A DNA stretch of 64,000 nt, taken from assembly GCF_014649855.1 (NCBI RefSeq), contig NZ_BMTV01000018.1, positions 47,934-111,933 of the forward strand, read 5' to 3'. Below the pieces are notes generated by a model that searched no databases, was not told the origin of the DNA, and worked only from the letters and a program-made list of their open reading frames with translations. The position numbers were made by a program, and so were the translations under genes. The stretch comes from Streptomyces roseolus. GTDB lineage: Bacteria > Actinomycetota > Actinomycetes > Streptomycetales > Streptomycetaceae. Below are positions 51,269 to 59,438 of the stretch, one piece after another. Every line of letters begins with the position of its first letter. Within the stretch, counting starts at the first letter, position 1.

Positions 51269-51506
51269 CCCCGACCTGACGGACACTCAGCACACGGGCG
51301 CACAGGGCGGCCGCGGCCCGTTCGGAGGCGGCGAGGCTGCCCAGCCGGACGAAGAGGCCGACGACGGCCTCCCGGTCGGACAGGTGGTGCACGGTGGCGT
51401 GCTCCCTCCCCTCCTCCGGGGCCGCCGCGGCGAGGAACGCGCGCGCCGGCCACGGGAACGGCTCGCTGTCGGCAGGGCGGCGCAGCCGCGCATGGACCAG
51501 GTACAT
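51249..51506 (-). CDS. Small conserved Streptomyces hypothetical protein
   Basis: An 85-residue soluble protein: MYLVHARLRRPADSEPFPWPARAFLAAAAPEEGREHATVHH, then AVVGLFVRLGSLAASERAAAALCARVL. This beta-alpha-beta pattern of one short domain is one I have seen as a frequent orphan in Streptomyces. The start is uncertain: GAGGG lies directly against the ATG, too close for a good ribosome site, and the frame stays open to 51695. It overlaps the end of the PhoX-like gene. No function is known. Confidence 0.5.
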   Translation of the reverse strand: MYLVHARLRRPADSEPFPWPARAFLAAAAPEEGREHATVHHLSDREAVVGLFVRLGSLAASERAAAALCARVLSVRQVGVSARDR

Positions 51507-51629
51507 CCCTCGATGGTCCCGGGCGGGCGGCTCGAACCCCCCGTGGTCGGGAGGCCCTTGGCCGCCATGGCCGGAACCTGACAAGGAGTCCACTTCCTCC
51601 GTCCGGACGGCGGGCAGCGGCCCCCTCCG

Positions 51630-51647
51630 CGTGATGATTCGATCACG
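51630..51647. promoter_or_regulatory. Dyad upstream of the LuxR-type regulator
   Basis: CGTGAT-GATTCG-ATCACG is a 6-base dyad with a 6-base spacer, ending 20 bases before the start at 51668. Its position and symmetry fit an autoregulatory operator overlapping the promoter. Confidence 0.35.
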
Positions 51648-51667
51648 TATCCATGGGGGATACACAT

Positions 51668-52312
51668 ATGTTTGACGCATCGGGAATCGACACACGAACG
51701 GAACGCATCTATCGGATGTCGCTTCGGCACTCCGACTGGGGGGCCGCGGAGCTGGCGGCCTCGCTCTCGCTGACCACGGCGGAGGTCCGGGAGGCGCTCG
51801 ACCGGCTCAGCGAGCTGTCCCTGCTGCGCCCCTCGGCCTCGGAGCGCACCCGACTCCACCCGGTCAGCCCGGAGCTGGGGATGGAGTCGCTGCTCGCCCG
51901 CCGGCAGGCCGAACTCCTCGCGCAGCAGCAGCGCCTGGAGGCGTCCCGCGCGGCGGCGGCCCAGCTCATCGCGGACTGGGTGGGCTTCCAGCCGGTGGGG
52001 GACTCGTCCGGTGTGGAGACGCTCGTCGGCGTGGACCGCATCCGCGACCGACGGGGCCTCACCCCGCAGGAGCGCGAGACGCTGCGGCTCCTGGAGCACG
52101 GCCACACCGACGAGACCATCGCGAAGCGGCTCGGCGTCTCCACCCGCACCACCCGTCGCACGGTCGCCGGGATCATGGACATGCTGGGCGCGCGGAGCCG
52201 TTTCCAGGCCGGGGCGACGGCCTCGCAGCGGGGCTGGCTCAGCGCGCCCGAGCACGCGCCGGACGGCCTCCCCCGGGCACGGGACGCCGGCGCCTCCGAC
52301 CCCGCCGACTGA
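51668..52312 (+). CDS. LuxR-type helix-turn-helix regulator with TrmB-like N-terminus
   Basis: A 214-residue regulator. The N-terminal part (RTERIYRMSLRHSDWGAAELAASLSLTTAEVREALDRLSELSLLRP) is a winged-helix like TrmB-family sugar regulators. A coiled-coil-like helix follows (ARRQAELLAQQQRLEASRAAAAQL). The C-terminal LuxR-type HTH is GLTPQERETLRLLEHGHTDETIAKRLGVSTRTTRRTVAGIMDMLGARSRF. This architecture is common for orphan and cluster-situated regulators in Streptomyces. The ATG at 51668 is preferred since GGGGGA lies 7 bases before it; ATG 51653 is in frame. Confidence 0.88.
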   Translation: MFDASGIDTRTERIYRMSLRHSDWGAAELAASLSLTTAEVREALDRLSELSLLRPSASERTRLHPVSPELGMESLLARRQAELLAQQQRLEASRAAAAQLIADWVGFQPVGDSSGVETLVGVDRIRDRRGLTPQERETLRLLEHGHTDETIAKRLGVSTRTTRRTVAGIMDMLGARSRFQAGATASQRGWLSAPEHAPDGLPRARDAGASDPAD

Positions 52313-52411
52313 ACGCGTCCGGACGAGGGGGCGTCAGCTCCGCGCGTGGACTCGGGCGTCGTCCCCGTCTCCTTGCGAGCATCGCCCCCTTCAGTCGGTT
52401 AACTTCCGTTC

Positions 52412-53281
52412 GTGAACACTCCTGCACGGAAAATGGCGGTTTTCGTTCTGCTGGGGGCGGCGCTCCTCGGCTGCGGCGGAGGCGGCGACCTCCCTGCGGC
52501 GGGTCCGGCGACCGCGGCCCCCTCTCCGGCCGAGCCGACCGCCGCCCCCGGCCCGAAGAAACCGGGGCCCGCCGCGTTCCCCACCCTGGCGCCCGGCGCC
52601 GGCGGCCGTACCCCCGTGTACGAGCGGCGGACCGGCCGGAGCGGCGAGAAGGTCGTCGCGCTCACCTTCGACGCCGACATGACCGCCGACCAGGGGCCCC
52701 GGGCCGCGCGCGGCGAACGCTTCGACAACCCGGAGCTCATCGCCACGCTGCGCCGCCTCGAGGTGGACGCGACGGTCTTCATGACGGGCCGCTGGGCGGA
52801 GGAGTACCCCGACCAGGCCCGCGCGATCGGCACCGACCCCCGCTTCGAGATCGCCAACCACTCCTACAGCCACTACGCCTTCGCCGAGCCCTGCTACGGC
52901 CTGCCGACGGTCGCCGCACCGGACATGGCGGCCGACGTGAAGCGCGCCTTCGACTCCTTCCGGAACGCCGGGGCCGTCAACGTCGTGCCGTACTTCCGCT
53001 TCCCCGGCGGCTGCTACGACGACACCGCGCTGCACGCCCTCGCCCCGGCCCGGGTCACCGCCGTGCAGTGGGACGTGGTCGGCGGCGACGCCTTCGCGAA
53101 GGACCCCGACGCGGTGGCCGAACAGGTCCTCTCCGGCGTCCGCCCGGGCTCCGTGGTCGTCCTGCACTGCACCCGCAGCGCCGCCCCGGCGACCGAGCGG
53201 GCACTGCGCCGCGTCGTCCCCGAACTCCGGGCGCGGGGCTACCGCTTCGTGAAGGTCTCGGAGCTGATGCGGGCGGGCTGA
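52412..53281 (+). CDS. Polysaccharide deacetylase family lipoprotein
   Basis: A 289-residue exported enzyme. The signal sequence ends in the lipobox ALLGC (Cys21), so it is probably a lipoprotein. A Pro/Ala-rich linker follows, and then the NodB-type domain: VVALTFDADMT (TFDDG variant with Asp in the third place), the metal histidines in NHSYSH, RFPGGCYDD and VVLHCTRSA. It should remove acetyl groups from peptidoglycan or another glycan at the cell surface. The GTG at 52412 has no ribosome site but TTAACT just upstream could be a -10 for a leaderless transcript; an ATG at 52433 is an alternative start. Confidence 0.88.
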   Translation: MNTPARKMAVFVLLGAALLGCGGGGDLPAAGPATAAPSPAEPTAAPGPKKPGPAAFPTLAPGAGGRTPVYERRTGRSGEKVVALTFDADMTADQGPRAARGERFDNPELIATLRRLEVDATVFMTGRWAEEYPDQARAIGTDPRFEIANHSYSHYAFAEPCYGLPTVAAPDMAADVKRAFDSFRNAGAVNVVPYFRFPGGCYDDTALHALAPARVTAVQWDVVGGDAFAKDPDAVAEQVLSGVRPGSVVVLHCTRSAAPATERALRRVVPELRARGYRFVKVSELMRAG

Positions 53282-53291
53282 GGCGCCGGGT

Positions 53292-53993
53292 TCAGTCGAG
53301 CAGCTCCGCCAACCGGACCAGCTCGTCCGCGGCCTCCGCCCGCTCCTCGCCGGTGAGCGGTACGGCTCCGGCCTCGGCGAGCGCCGCCGCGGCGAGGTCC
53401 TCGTCGCCGAGCCGGCGGGCGAGGTCCGCGCGCAGCACCAGGAGGCGCAGCAGCTCGACGGGGGCGGGCCGCTCGTCGTCCCGGCCGAGCGCCCGCTCGA
53501 CGATCCGCGCGGCGCCCGCGAGGTCCTCCTTGGAGTCGGCGAGGAGGGCGGCGTGGTGCAGGGCGCGGGCGAAGGTCCCCCCGGGGGCGGGGGCGTGGTG
53601 GAGGTCCTCGCGGATCCGCTGCCCGACGCGGAGACAGTTGCCGCCGGGGTCGGTGAGGAGGAACTGCCGCATCCCGAAGCTGGTGTCGCGGAGCGCCCCG
53701 AGGCGGGGCAGGCCCCGGGTCGGGATCCGTCCGTACGCCTCCTTGAGCCCGGCGCGGAAGGCGGCGTGCAGCCCGTCGACGTCGTCGGTGACGACGTAGC
53801 AGGTGCTCATCGTGGTGGCGGGGTCGTGGTGCCCCACCCCGAAGAACTGGAGCTCCAGGGAGCCGCGTGCGACGGCGGCGTAGGGGTTGGGGCTCTTCTG
53901 GAGGAAGGTGACCTCGAATCCGAGGGCGGCGTAGAAGTCCAGGACGGGCCGGAGGGTCCGGCAGGGCAGGATCGGGATCGTTCGCTCGGCCAT
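53292..53993 (-). CDS. VOC-family protein with C-terminal helical extension
   Basis: A 233-residue protein. Residues 1-125 form a bleomycin-resistance-type VOC module: RTIPILPCRTLRPVLDFYAALGFEVTFLQKSPNPYAAVARG, then CYVVTDDVDGLHAAFRAGL and MRQFLLTDPGGNCLRVGQRI. The remaining 105 residues are helical and Ala/Leu/Arg-rich (RALHHAALLADSKEDLAGAARIVERALGR, RLLVLRADLARRLGDEDLAAAAL) with TPR-like spacing. That fusion is less usual than a lone VOC module. It may bind or sequester a glycopeptide-type drug or act on a small substrate. The ATG at 53993 is chosen over an in-frame TTG at 54011. Confidence 0.85.
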   Translation of the reverse strand: MAERTIPILPCRTLRPVLDFYAALGFEVTFLQKSPNPYAAVARGSLELQFFGVGHHDPATTMSTCYVVTDDVDGLHAAFRAGLKEAYGRIPTRGLPRLGALRDTSFGMRQFLLTDPGGNCLRVGQRIREDLHHAPAPGGTFARALHHAALLADSKEDLAGAARIVERALGRDDERPAPVELLRLLVLRADLARRLGDEDLAAAALAEAGAVPLTGEERAEAADELVRLAELLD

Positions 53994-54063
53994 GCCCAGC
54001 AGGCTACTCAAATTTGACTAATAGGGGGAGGGGGACGCCCGCCGACCGTCGGCGGGCGCCGTC

Positions 54064-54252
54064 TCAGCCGGAGCAGGCGGTGCGCTGGGCCTCCTGCCAC
54101 TCGCAGACCGGGCAGAGCACGATCCCCTTGACCGATTCCGCGTACTCGGTCGGCTCCAGGCACAGGACGCAGCGCGCGTACGGCCCCTCGGTGGCCTTGG
54201 GCGGCCGGGGCGCGGGCTCGGGGGCGCAGTACGCGGCGGATTCCGTGGTCAT
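54064..54252 (-). CDS. Small zinc-ribbon protein
   Basis: A 62-residue protein with two CxxC pairs, RCVLCLEP and LCPVCEWQ, that would bind one zinc ion, preceded by a Pro/Ala-rich N-terminus (YCAPEPAPRPPKA). It is typical of small Streptomyces zinc-knuckle proteins of unknown role. The ATG at 54252 has a weak upstream site. It lies between a VOC protein and an ABC exporter, both minus-strand, with no clear functional link. Confidence 0.6.
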   Translation of the reverse strand: MTTESAAYCAPEPAPRPPKATEGPYARCVLCLEPTEYAESVKGIVLCPVCEWQEAQRTACSG

Positions 54253-54284
54253 GACACCGAGGCTACTCCGGTACGGCTACGGCC

Positions 54285-54929
54285 TCACTCCCGTCGCGCA
54301 CCGGCCCGGCAGGACACGGCCGCCGTGACGGCGGCGAGGAGGACGGCGGCGGCGCAGGAGGCCCACGGCGGGCGGGTCGCGCCCTCGGCGGCGACCAGGG
54401 CGGCGACCGCGTGCTTCGCGGGCGAACCGGTGGTCACCAGGACGAGCAGCGAGCCCAGCAGCAGCCCGGCCACCGACCAGCCCGTCGCCTTCACGAACGG
54501 CCGGGAGACGAGCGCGCCGACGGCCCCGCCGGTGAGCGCGCAGGCGGTGGTGGCCAGGAGGCCGGCGAGCAGGGCGGCCGGCCCGCCCGTCCCGGCGAGG
54601 TCGCCCGTCCCCGTCACCGCGCCGACCGCGACCGCGCCCGCGAGCACGGGCCACCCGGCGCCGGTGAGGAGCGCCGCGAGGTGCGCCCGCGCCCGGCCCC
54701 CGGCCGCGGCGGTCACGGCCCGCGCGGCGGCGGCCTCCTGCGTCAGGCAGATCCGCACGGACCAGGCCGCGACCGGCAGCAACCCGGCCGCCGCGATGCC
54801 GAGCGAGCCGAGGACGGGATCGCCGGGCCTGACCCCGACCGCGACCAGCGCCGCGTACAGGAGCAGCGGGGCGAGCCACCGCTGGGAGCGCAGGAACAGC
54901 CCGGAGTGGTACCGCAGCAGCGCCGTCAC
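54285..54929 (-). CDS. ABC transporter membrane protein
   Basis: A 214-residue membrane protein with about six hydrophobic helices (APLLLYAALVAVGV, LGIAAAGLLPVAAWSV, GWPVLAGAVAVGAV, AALLAGLLATTACALTGGAVGAL, GWSVAGLLLGSLLVLV, CAAAVLLAAVTAAVSC). It begins with GTG overlapping the stop of the ATP-binding subunit, so it is almost certainly the permease of the same ABC-2-like exporter. It contains no known substrate motif. Confidence 0.8.
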   Translation of the reverse strand: MTALLRYHSGLFLRSQRWLAPLLLYAALVAVGVRPGDPVLGSLGIAAAGLLPVAAWSVRICLTQEAAAARAVTAAAGGRARAHLAALLTGAGWPVLAGAVAVGAVTGTGDLAGTGGPAALLAGLLATTACALTGGAVGALVSRPFVKATGWSVAGLLLGSLLVLVTTGSPAKHAVAALVAAEGATRPPWASCAAAVLLAAVTAAVSCRAGARRE

Positions 54930-55831
54930 GGGCGTCCCCCGTCCGCCCCGGCCCGGAGGGGTTCGACGCGGTGGACGTGCCAGGCGGCGGCGAGCAGGGC
55001 GCGCAGCAGGTCGTCGGAGTGCGCCGCGGCGACGTGGAAGAGCACGGCCCCGTCGGCCGCGAGGGGCGCCCCGGCGGCTCCGCCGGGAAGGGGATCGGGC
55101 AGCGGCCGGTCCCCGGAGGCGACGATCCGGACGGGAGAGGGGGCCCGGACGGGGGCGGCGCTCCGGAGGAGGGCGGGGACGGGCGGGGGCGCGTCCGCGA
55201 GGACGCGGCCGGCGCCGACGGTCAGGGTCGTGTCGGGTTCGCCCGCGAGGCGGTGCGGATCGTGGTCGACGAAGAGGGCCGTGGCGCCGGCCGCGACGCG
55301 CTCCCGCACCGCCGCGTCGAGTTCCGCGCGGGCCTCGGGGTCGAGGCCCGTCCAGGCCTCGTCGAGGACGAGGAGTTCGGGGTCCGCGAGCAGGGCCTGG
55401 GCGACGGCCACCTTCTGGGCGGTGCCCTTGGAGAGGGCGGTCAGAGGGGTCCCGGCGTACGCCTCCGCACCGAACCGGGCCAGCCACTCCCCCGCCCGCG
55501 CCCGGGCCGGGCCGGTCCGCAGTCCCTGGACGCGCCCCAGGTGGACCAGGTAGTCGCGGGCCGTGAACGGCAGGGCGGGCGGGAAGCGCTCGGGGACGTA
55601 CGCGGTCCTGGCCGGGCGGCCGGTGATCCGGCCCTCGGCGGGGGCGTCGACGCCGGCGACCAGCCGCAGCAGCGTCGACTTGCCGGTGCCGTTCGCGCCG
55701 GCGACCCGGACGAGCCGGCCGGCGGGCAGCTCCGCGTCGACGCCCCGCAGCACCCACGGGCCGCGCGGCCCGTACCGGCGGCCCACCCCCGCGAGCCGCA
55801 CCGGCTCCCGCGCTCCGACGATCGTGCTCAT
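54926..55831 (-). CDS. ABC transporter ATP-binding protein
   Basis: A 301-residue nucleotide-binding subunit: Walker A VAGANGTGKSTLLRL (about 48-62), a degenerate signature LSKGTAQKVAVAQALLADP in place of LSGGQ, Walker B LLVLDEAWTGLDPEA, and the switch His in LFVDHDPHRL. A C-terminal extension of about 100 residues (PVPALLRSAAPVRAPSPVRIVASG onward) is not part of the core fold. The LSKGTxQK signature is typical of ABC-2 exporters of lipids or antibiotics. It overlaps the permease gene by 4 bases. Confidence 0.9.
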   Translation of the reverse strand: MSTIVGAREPVRLAGVGRRYGPRGPWVLRGVDAELPAGRLVRVAGANGTGKSTLLRLVAGVDAPAEGRITGRPARTAYVPERFPPALPFTARDYLVHLGRVQGLRTGPARARAGEWLARFGAEAYAGTPLTALSKGTAQKVAVAQALLADPELLVLDEAWTGLDPEARAELDAAVRERVAAGATALFVDHDPHRLAGEPDTTLTVGAGRVLADAPPPVPALLRSAAPVRAPSPVRIVASGDRPLPDPLPGGAAGAPLAADGAVLFHVAAAHSDDLLRALLAAAWHVHRVEPLRAGADGGRP

Positions 55832-55904
55832 GGACGGGATCCTCGCCCGGCCCCGGCCGGACCCGCAAGATCCGGCTCCCCGCGACCGGTGGCAGACTTG
55901 CCGG

Positions 55905-56612
55905 GTGAGCAGCAACGACACCGATCCCCGCGACGAGAAGCCGCAGTTCGTCCTGCCCCTGGTGGTACGGATCGAGCGCGACGCGCCCCCGGCCCGTACC
56001 GACGCCCTGGAGACCGCGGCCCGCGCCGTGCTCCGGCTCCTCACCGACGAGCGGTCGCTCGGCGACGGCGCGTGGGCGGCGGCCGTCGCCGACTGGGAGG
56101 ACGCCCGCATCCGCAAGGTCGTGCGGCGGGCGCGCGGCGCGGAGTGGCGACGCGCCGAGGCCCTGCCCGGCATCACCGTGACCGGCGGGACCGCGGAGGT
56201 GCGCGTCTTCCCGCCGGTCCCCCTGGACGGCTGGCCCAAGGACCTGGTCAAGCTCCAGGTGTCCGGCACCGACCTCGACGACCCGGCCGCGCCGGGCCCC
56301 GTGCCGGAGGGCGCGGCGGTGCTGTGGACGAACCCGGGGCTCGGCATGTCCGCCGGCAAGGCGATGGCCCAGGCCGGACACGGCGCCCAGCTGCTGTGGT
56401 GGGCGCTGGACGACGCCGCCCGCGCCGCCTGGCGGGAGGCGGGCTTCCCGCTGGCCGTGCGCACGGCGTCGGAGGCGGAGTGGCCCGCGCTCGCCGCGAG
56501 CGGCCTGCCGGTGGTCAGGGACGCGGGCTTCACGGAGATCGCGCCGGGCAGCGCGACCGTGGTGTCGGCGTACCCCGGTGTCCTGGCCGTGGCGCCCGGG
56601 AACCTCAAATGA
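55905..56612 (+). CDS. Peptidyl-tRNA hydrolase, Pth2-like
   Basis: A 235-residue protein. The first 110 residues are alpha/beta with DEKPQFVLPLVVRIERDAPP. The C-terminal half contains WTNPGLGMSAGKAMAQAGHGAQLLW, matching the Pth2 GKxxAQxxHA signature, and ends with the GSATVVSAYPGVLAV strands. Pth2 enzymes free tRNA from peptidyl-tRNA; the canonical bacterial enzyme is Pth1, so this is probably an accessory actinobacterial form with a different N-terminus. The GTG at 55905 has no ribosome site and may be leaderless. It is divergent from the ABC genes. Confidence 0.8.
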   Translation: MSSNDTDPRDEKPQFVLPLVVRIERDAPPARTDALETAARAVLRLLTDERSLGDGAWAAAVADWEDARIRKVVRRARGAEWRRAEALPGITVTGGTAEVRVFPPVPLDGWPKDLVKLQVSGTDLDDPAAPGPVPEGAAVLWTNPGLGMSAGKAMAQAGHGAQLLWWALDDAARAAWREAGFPLAVRTASEAEWPALAASGLPVVRDAGFTEIAPGSATVVSAYPGVLAVAPGNLK

Positions 56613-56694
56613 AGCTCTGAACCTCTCCCCCCTGGGGTTCGACCGGCTTCGCCGGGGTCATCACGTGGATGACTGAGGACCGAAGGAGGGGGAC

Positions 56695-58392
56695 ATGACG
56701 GAACTCGGCATGGGCATCGGCTGGCGTCCGGAGATCGCGGACGCGGTCGAGGAGCTGTCCGGCGTCGACTGGGTGGAGGTCGTCGCGGAGAACGTGTGCG
56801 CCGACCACGTGCCCGACTCGCTGGCCCGGCTGCGGGCCCGGGGCGTCACGGTCGTGCCGCACGGGGTGTCGCTGGGGCTCGGCGGGGCGGACCGGCCGGA
56901 CCCGGAGCGGCTGGCCGCGCTCGCGGCGAAGGCGGAGGCACTGGGGGCGCCGCTCGTCACCGAGCACATCGCCTTCGTCCGGGCCGGCGGGCCGCTGACC
57001 GCGACCCCGCGTCTGGAGGCCGGGCACCTGCTGCCCGTCCCCCGCACCCGGGACGCCCTGGACGTGCTCTGCGAGAACGTGCGGATCGCGCAGGAGTCGC
57101 TGCCGGTGCCGCTGGCCCTGGAGAACATCGCCGCCCTGTTCTCCTGGCCGGGCGAGGAGCTGACGGAGGGCCGGTTCCTGGCGGAGCTGGTGGAGCGTAC
57201 GGGGGTACGGCTCCTCATCGACGTCGCCAACCTCCACACCAACCACGTCAACCGCGGCGAGGACCCGGCGCGGGCCCTCTCCGAACTGCCGGTCGAGGCC
57301 ATCGCGTACGTCCACGTGGCCGGCGGCCTCGAACGGGACGGCGTCTGGCACGACACCCACGCCCACCCGGTCCCGCGGCCGGTCCTGGACGTCCTCGCCG
57401 ACCTGGCCGGACGGGTCGCCCCGCCGGGCGTCCTCCTGGAACGGGACGACCACTTCCCGCCCGCGGCGGAACTCGCCGCGGAGCTGGCCACGATCCGCGC
57501 GACGGTGACGGCGGCGACCCGCCGCCCGGCCCGCCCGGCGGCCACCGCCGGAGCCCCGGCGCACGCCCTCGCCGCCGAGGACGCGGCGGACGCGGCCGAC
57601 ACGGCGGACGCCCACAGCGCCCCGGACGCGTACGACGCCCACGCGGCGGACGCCCCCGCAGGCGCGGCCGGCGCCCTCGACGCCGGAGGCGCGGGGGACG
57701 TCCGCGACGCCCGGGCGGCGTCCGGTCCGCTCGCCGCGCGCCACGGCGTCGGTGCCGCCGCCCTGCGCGCGGGTCGTGTCCTGGTGGGCGGCGAGCCGCT
57801 CCACATCGGCGCCGGCGCCCGCGTCTCGGGCGGGCCGATGCCCGCCACCCGGCCGAGCGCCCCGGAGCCCGAGCCGGTGCGGCGGGCCACGGCGGCCGTG
57901 CCCGCGCCACCGCGCCCCGACGGCGCCCTGGCCGTCCTTCCCCGGCCCGCGACCGAGCCCGCGCCCCCGGCCGGCGACCGGCGGGGGGCGGGGGCGGCCG
58001 GCGACGCCGTACGGCAGCGCGTCGGGGTGGGGCAGGCCGCGGTGCTGTCGGCGCTCGTGGCGGGGACTCCGGTGCCCGAGGGCTTCGACGTGCGGCGGAT
58101 GCGGGTGCAGAGCCGGGCGCTCGCCGCCAAGCGGGCCTCCGTCGTGGCGCGGATCGCGCCCGAGCTGCCGGAGATCCTCGGCGACGGCTTCCGGCCCGCG
58201 TTCCTCGCGTACGCCAAGAGCCGCCCCATGCCGGGCGGTTACCGGCGCGACGCGCTCGACTTCGTCGAGCGGCTGCTCCTGGAGGACCGGCCGGAGCGGC
58301 GGGAGCTGACCCGCTGGTGGCGCGAGCGGGCCGAGAACCGGCCGGCCGGGCTCGTGGGGCGGCTGGCCCGGCGCGTGTTCGGGGGGCGGTGA
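56695..58392 (+). CDS. DUF692/MNIO-type iron enzyme fused to C-terminal domain
   Basis: A 565-residue protein. Residues 1-275 are a DUF692 (multinuclear non-haem iron oxidase, MNIO) TIM barrel with the metal-binding pattern PHGVSLGLG, TEHIAF, ALENIAAL, IDVANLHTNHVN, HVAGG, DTHAHPVP and ERDDHFPPAAE. A long Ala/Pro/Asp-rich linker (about 276-430) leads to a helical domain (QAAVLSALVAGTPVPEGFDVRRMRVQSRALAAKRASVV, then AYAKSRPMPGGYRRDALDFVERLL) resembling the partner proteins of MNIO enzymes. MbnB, TglH and bufferin enzymes of this family rework cysteines in peptides. AGGAGG precedes the ATG. It overlaps a membrane gene with a cysteine-rich tail by GTGA. Confidence 0.88.
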   Translation: MTELGMGIGWRPEIADAVEELSGVDWVEVVAENVCADHVPDSLARLRARGVTVVPHGVSLGLGGADRPDPERLAALAAKAEALGAPLVTEHIAFVRAGGPLTATPRLEAGHLLPVPRTRDALDVLCENVRIAQESLPVPLALENIAALFSWPGEELTEGRFLAELVERTGVRLLIDVANLHTNHVNRGEDPARALSELPVEAIAYVHVAGGLERDGVWHDTHAHPVPRPVLDVLADLAGRVAPPGVLLERDDHFPPAAELAAELATIRATVTAATRRPARPAATAGAPAHALAAEDAADAADTADAHSAPDAYDAHAADAPAGAAGALDAGGAGDVRDARAASGPLAARHGVGAAALRAGRVLVGGEPLHIGAGARVSGGPMPATRPSAPEPEPVRRATAAVPAPPRPDGALAVLPRPATEPAPPAGDRRGAGAAGDAVRQRVGVGQAAVLSALVAGTPVPEGFDVRRMRVQSRALAAKRASVVARIAPELPEILGDGFRPAFLAYAKSRPMPGGYRRDALDFVERLLLEDRPERRELTRWWRERAENRPAGLVGRLARRVFGGR

Positions 58393-59429
58393 CCGGCATG
58401 GACCCGCTCCTCCTGACGCTCCACCTGGCGGCCGCCGCCGTGTTCGTCCGCCTCTTCGTGCTGGCCCGCCGCATCCGGGGCGGGCCCAGCGGGCCGGTCC
58501 GGGACGTCCACGAGGCCGCGTTCCTCGCCGGCGGCCCCGGACGCGTCGCCGACACGGCGCTCGCCGCCATGCACCTGGACGGCCGGATCGTCATCGGCGG
58601 CCCCGGGGTCGTCGCGGTCGTCCATCGGATCGCCCACGACCCGGTGGAGCGGGCGGTCCTGGACAGCCACGCGACCGCCCCCAGCGGCTCCCTGCGCGCC
58701 CTGCGCCTCGCGGTGATGACCCACCCGGCGGTGCAGGAGATCGGCGACGACCTCTCCGCACGGGGGCTGGTGACCCTGCCGGGCCCCCGCCGCACCCTGC
58801 GCCGGTGGTGCGTCGGCCTCCTCGTCGGGGCCGTCCTGCTGTTCCCGGTCGGCATCGTGGCCACCGTCGCCGAGTTCACGGTGCTCGGGCCCACCGTGCC
58901 GTTCTTCGTGAAGCTGCTGCCGCTCTTCTTCGTCTGCTTCGCCACGGCGCTGATCTGCGGCACCACCTACACGCGCCCGGTGAGCACGGCGGGACTCGCG
59001 GCGCTCGCCGCCTACCGGAGCGCCCACGGCCACGGGGGCGTCAACACCGTCGCCCTCGGCGGGATCCGGGCGCTGCCCGACCGCGACCTGTTCGAGCGGC
59101 TGCGGGACGCGGCCCGGCCCGACGGGCCGGTGCGCGGGAGCCGGAGCCGTACCGGGTCGCCGTACTCCTCCGACACGACGGCCGTCGCGGCCGTGGTGAT
59201 GTGGTGCGCGGGAGCGGCGACGGGCGGCGGGGACGGCTGGGGCTCGGACTCCGGGTCGGGCACCGGATCGGGCGGCTCGTCCTGCTCGTCCTCCTCCTCG
59301 TCCTGCGGCTCGTCGTCCTCGTCCTGCGGCTCGTCGTCCTCGTCCTGCGGTTCCTCCTCGTCGTCGTGCGGCTCCTCGTCGTCCTCGTCGTGCGGGGGCG
59401 GCGGCTCCTCCTGCGGGTCCAGTGGTTGA
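58389..59429 (+). CDS. TIGR04222-type membrane protein with seven-cysteine tail
   Basis: A 346-residue protein. An N-terminal helix (LLLTLHLAAAAVFVRLFVLA) precedes the conserved EAAFLAGGPGRVADTALAAMHLDGRIVIG, which I recognise as the TIGR04222 membrane domain. Two further helices follow at about 140-190. After a soluble alpha/beta part and GGGDGWGSD, the last 51 residues are Ser, Gly and seven Cys, in the pattern GSSC-S6C-(GS5C)x3-GS6C-G4SSC-GSSG. It starts with GTG overlapping the MNIO stop; ATG 58398 is an alternative. The tail is the natural candidate for cysteine modification by the adjacent enzyme. Confidence 0.88.
   Translation: MTGMDPLLLTLHLAAAAVFVRLFVLARRIRGGPSGPVRDVHEAAFLAGGPGRVADTALAAMHLDGRIVIGGPGVVAVVHRIAHDPVERAVLDSHATAPSGSLRALRLAVMTHPAVQEIGDDLSARGLVTLPGPRRTLRRWCVGLLVGAVLLFPVGIVATVAEFTVLGPTVPFFVKLLPLFFVCFATALICGTTYTRPVSTAGLAALAAYRSAHGHGGVNTVALGGIRALPDRDLFERLRDAARPDGPVRGSRSRTGSPYSSDTTAVAAVVMWCAGAATGGGDGWGSDSGSGTGSGGSSCSSSSSSCGSSSSSCGSSSSSCGSSSSSCGSSSSSSCGGGGSSCGSSG
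59274..59426 (+). repeat. Coding repeat of the cysteine-rich tail
   Basis: 153 bases encode seven Cys separated by five or six Ser. Two adjacent 21-base units (59307-59327 and 59328-59348) are identical, and the flanking units differ only at synonymous Ser codons or Ser number. Tandem repetition implies the tail length can change by slippage while the Cys spacing stays near seven residues. Confidence 0.8.
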
Positions 59430-59438
59430 GCCGTCCGG

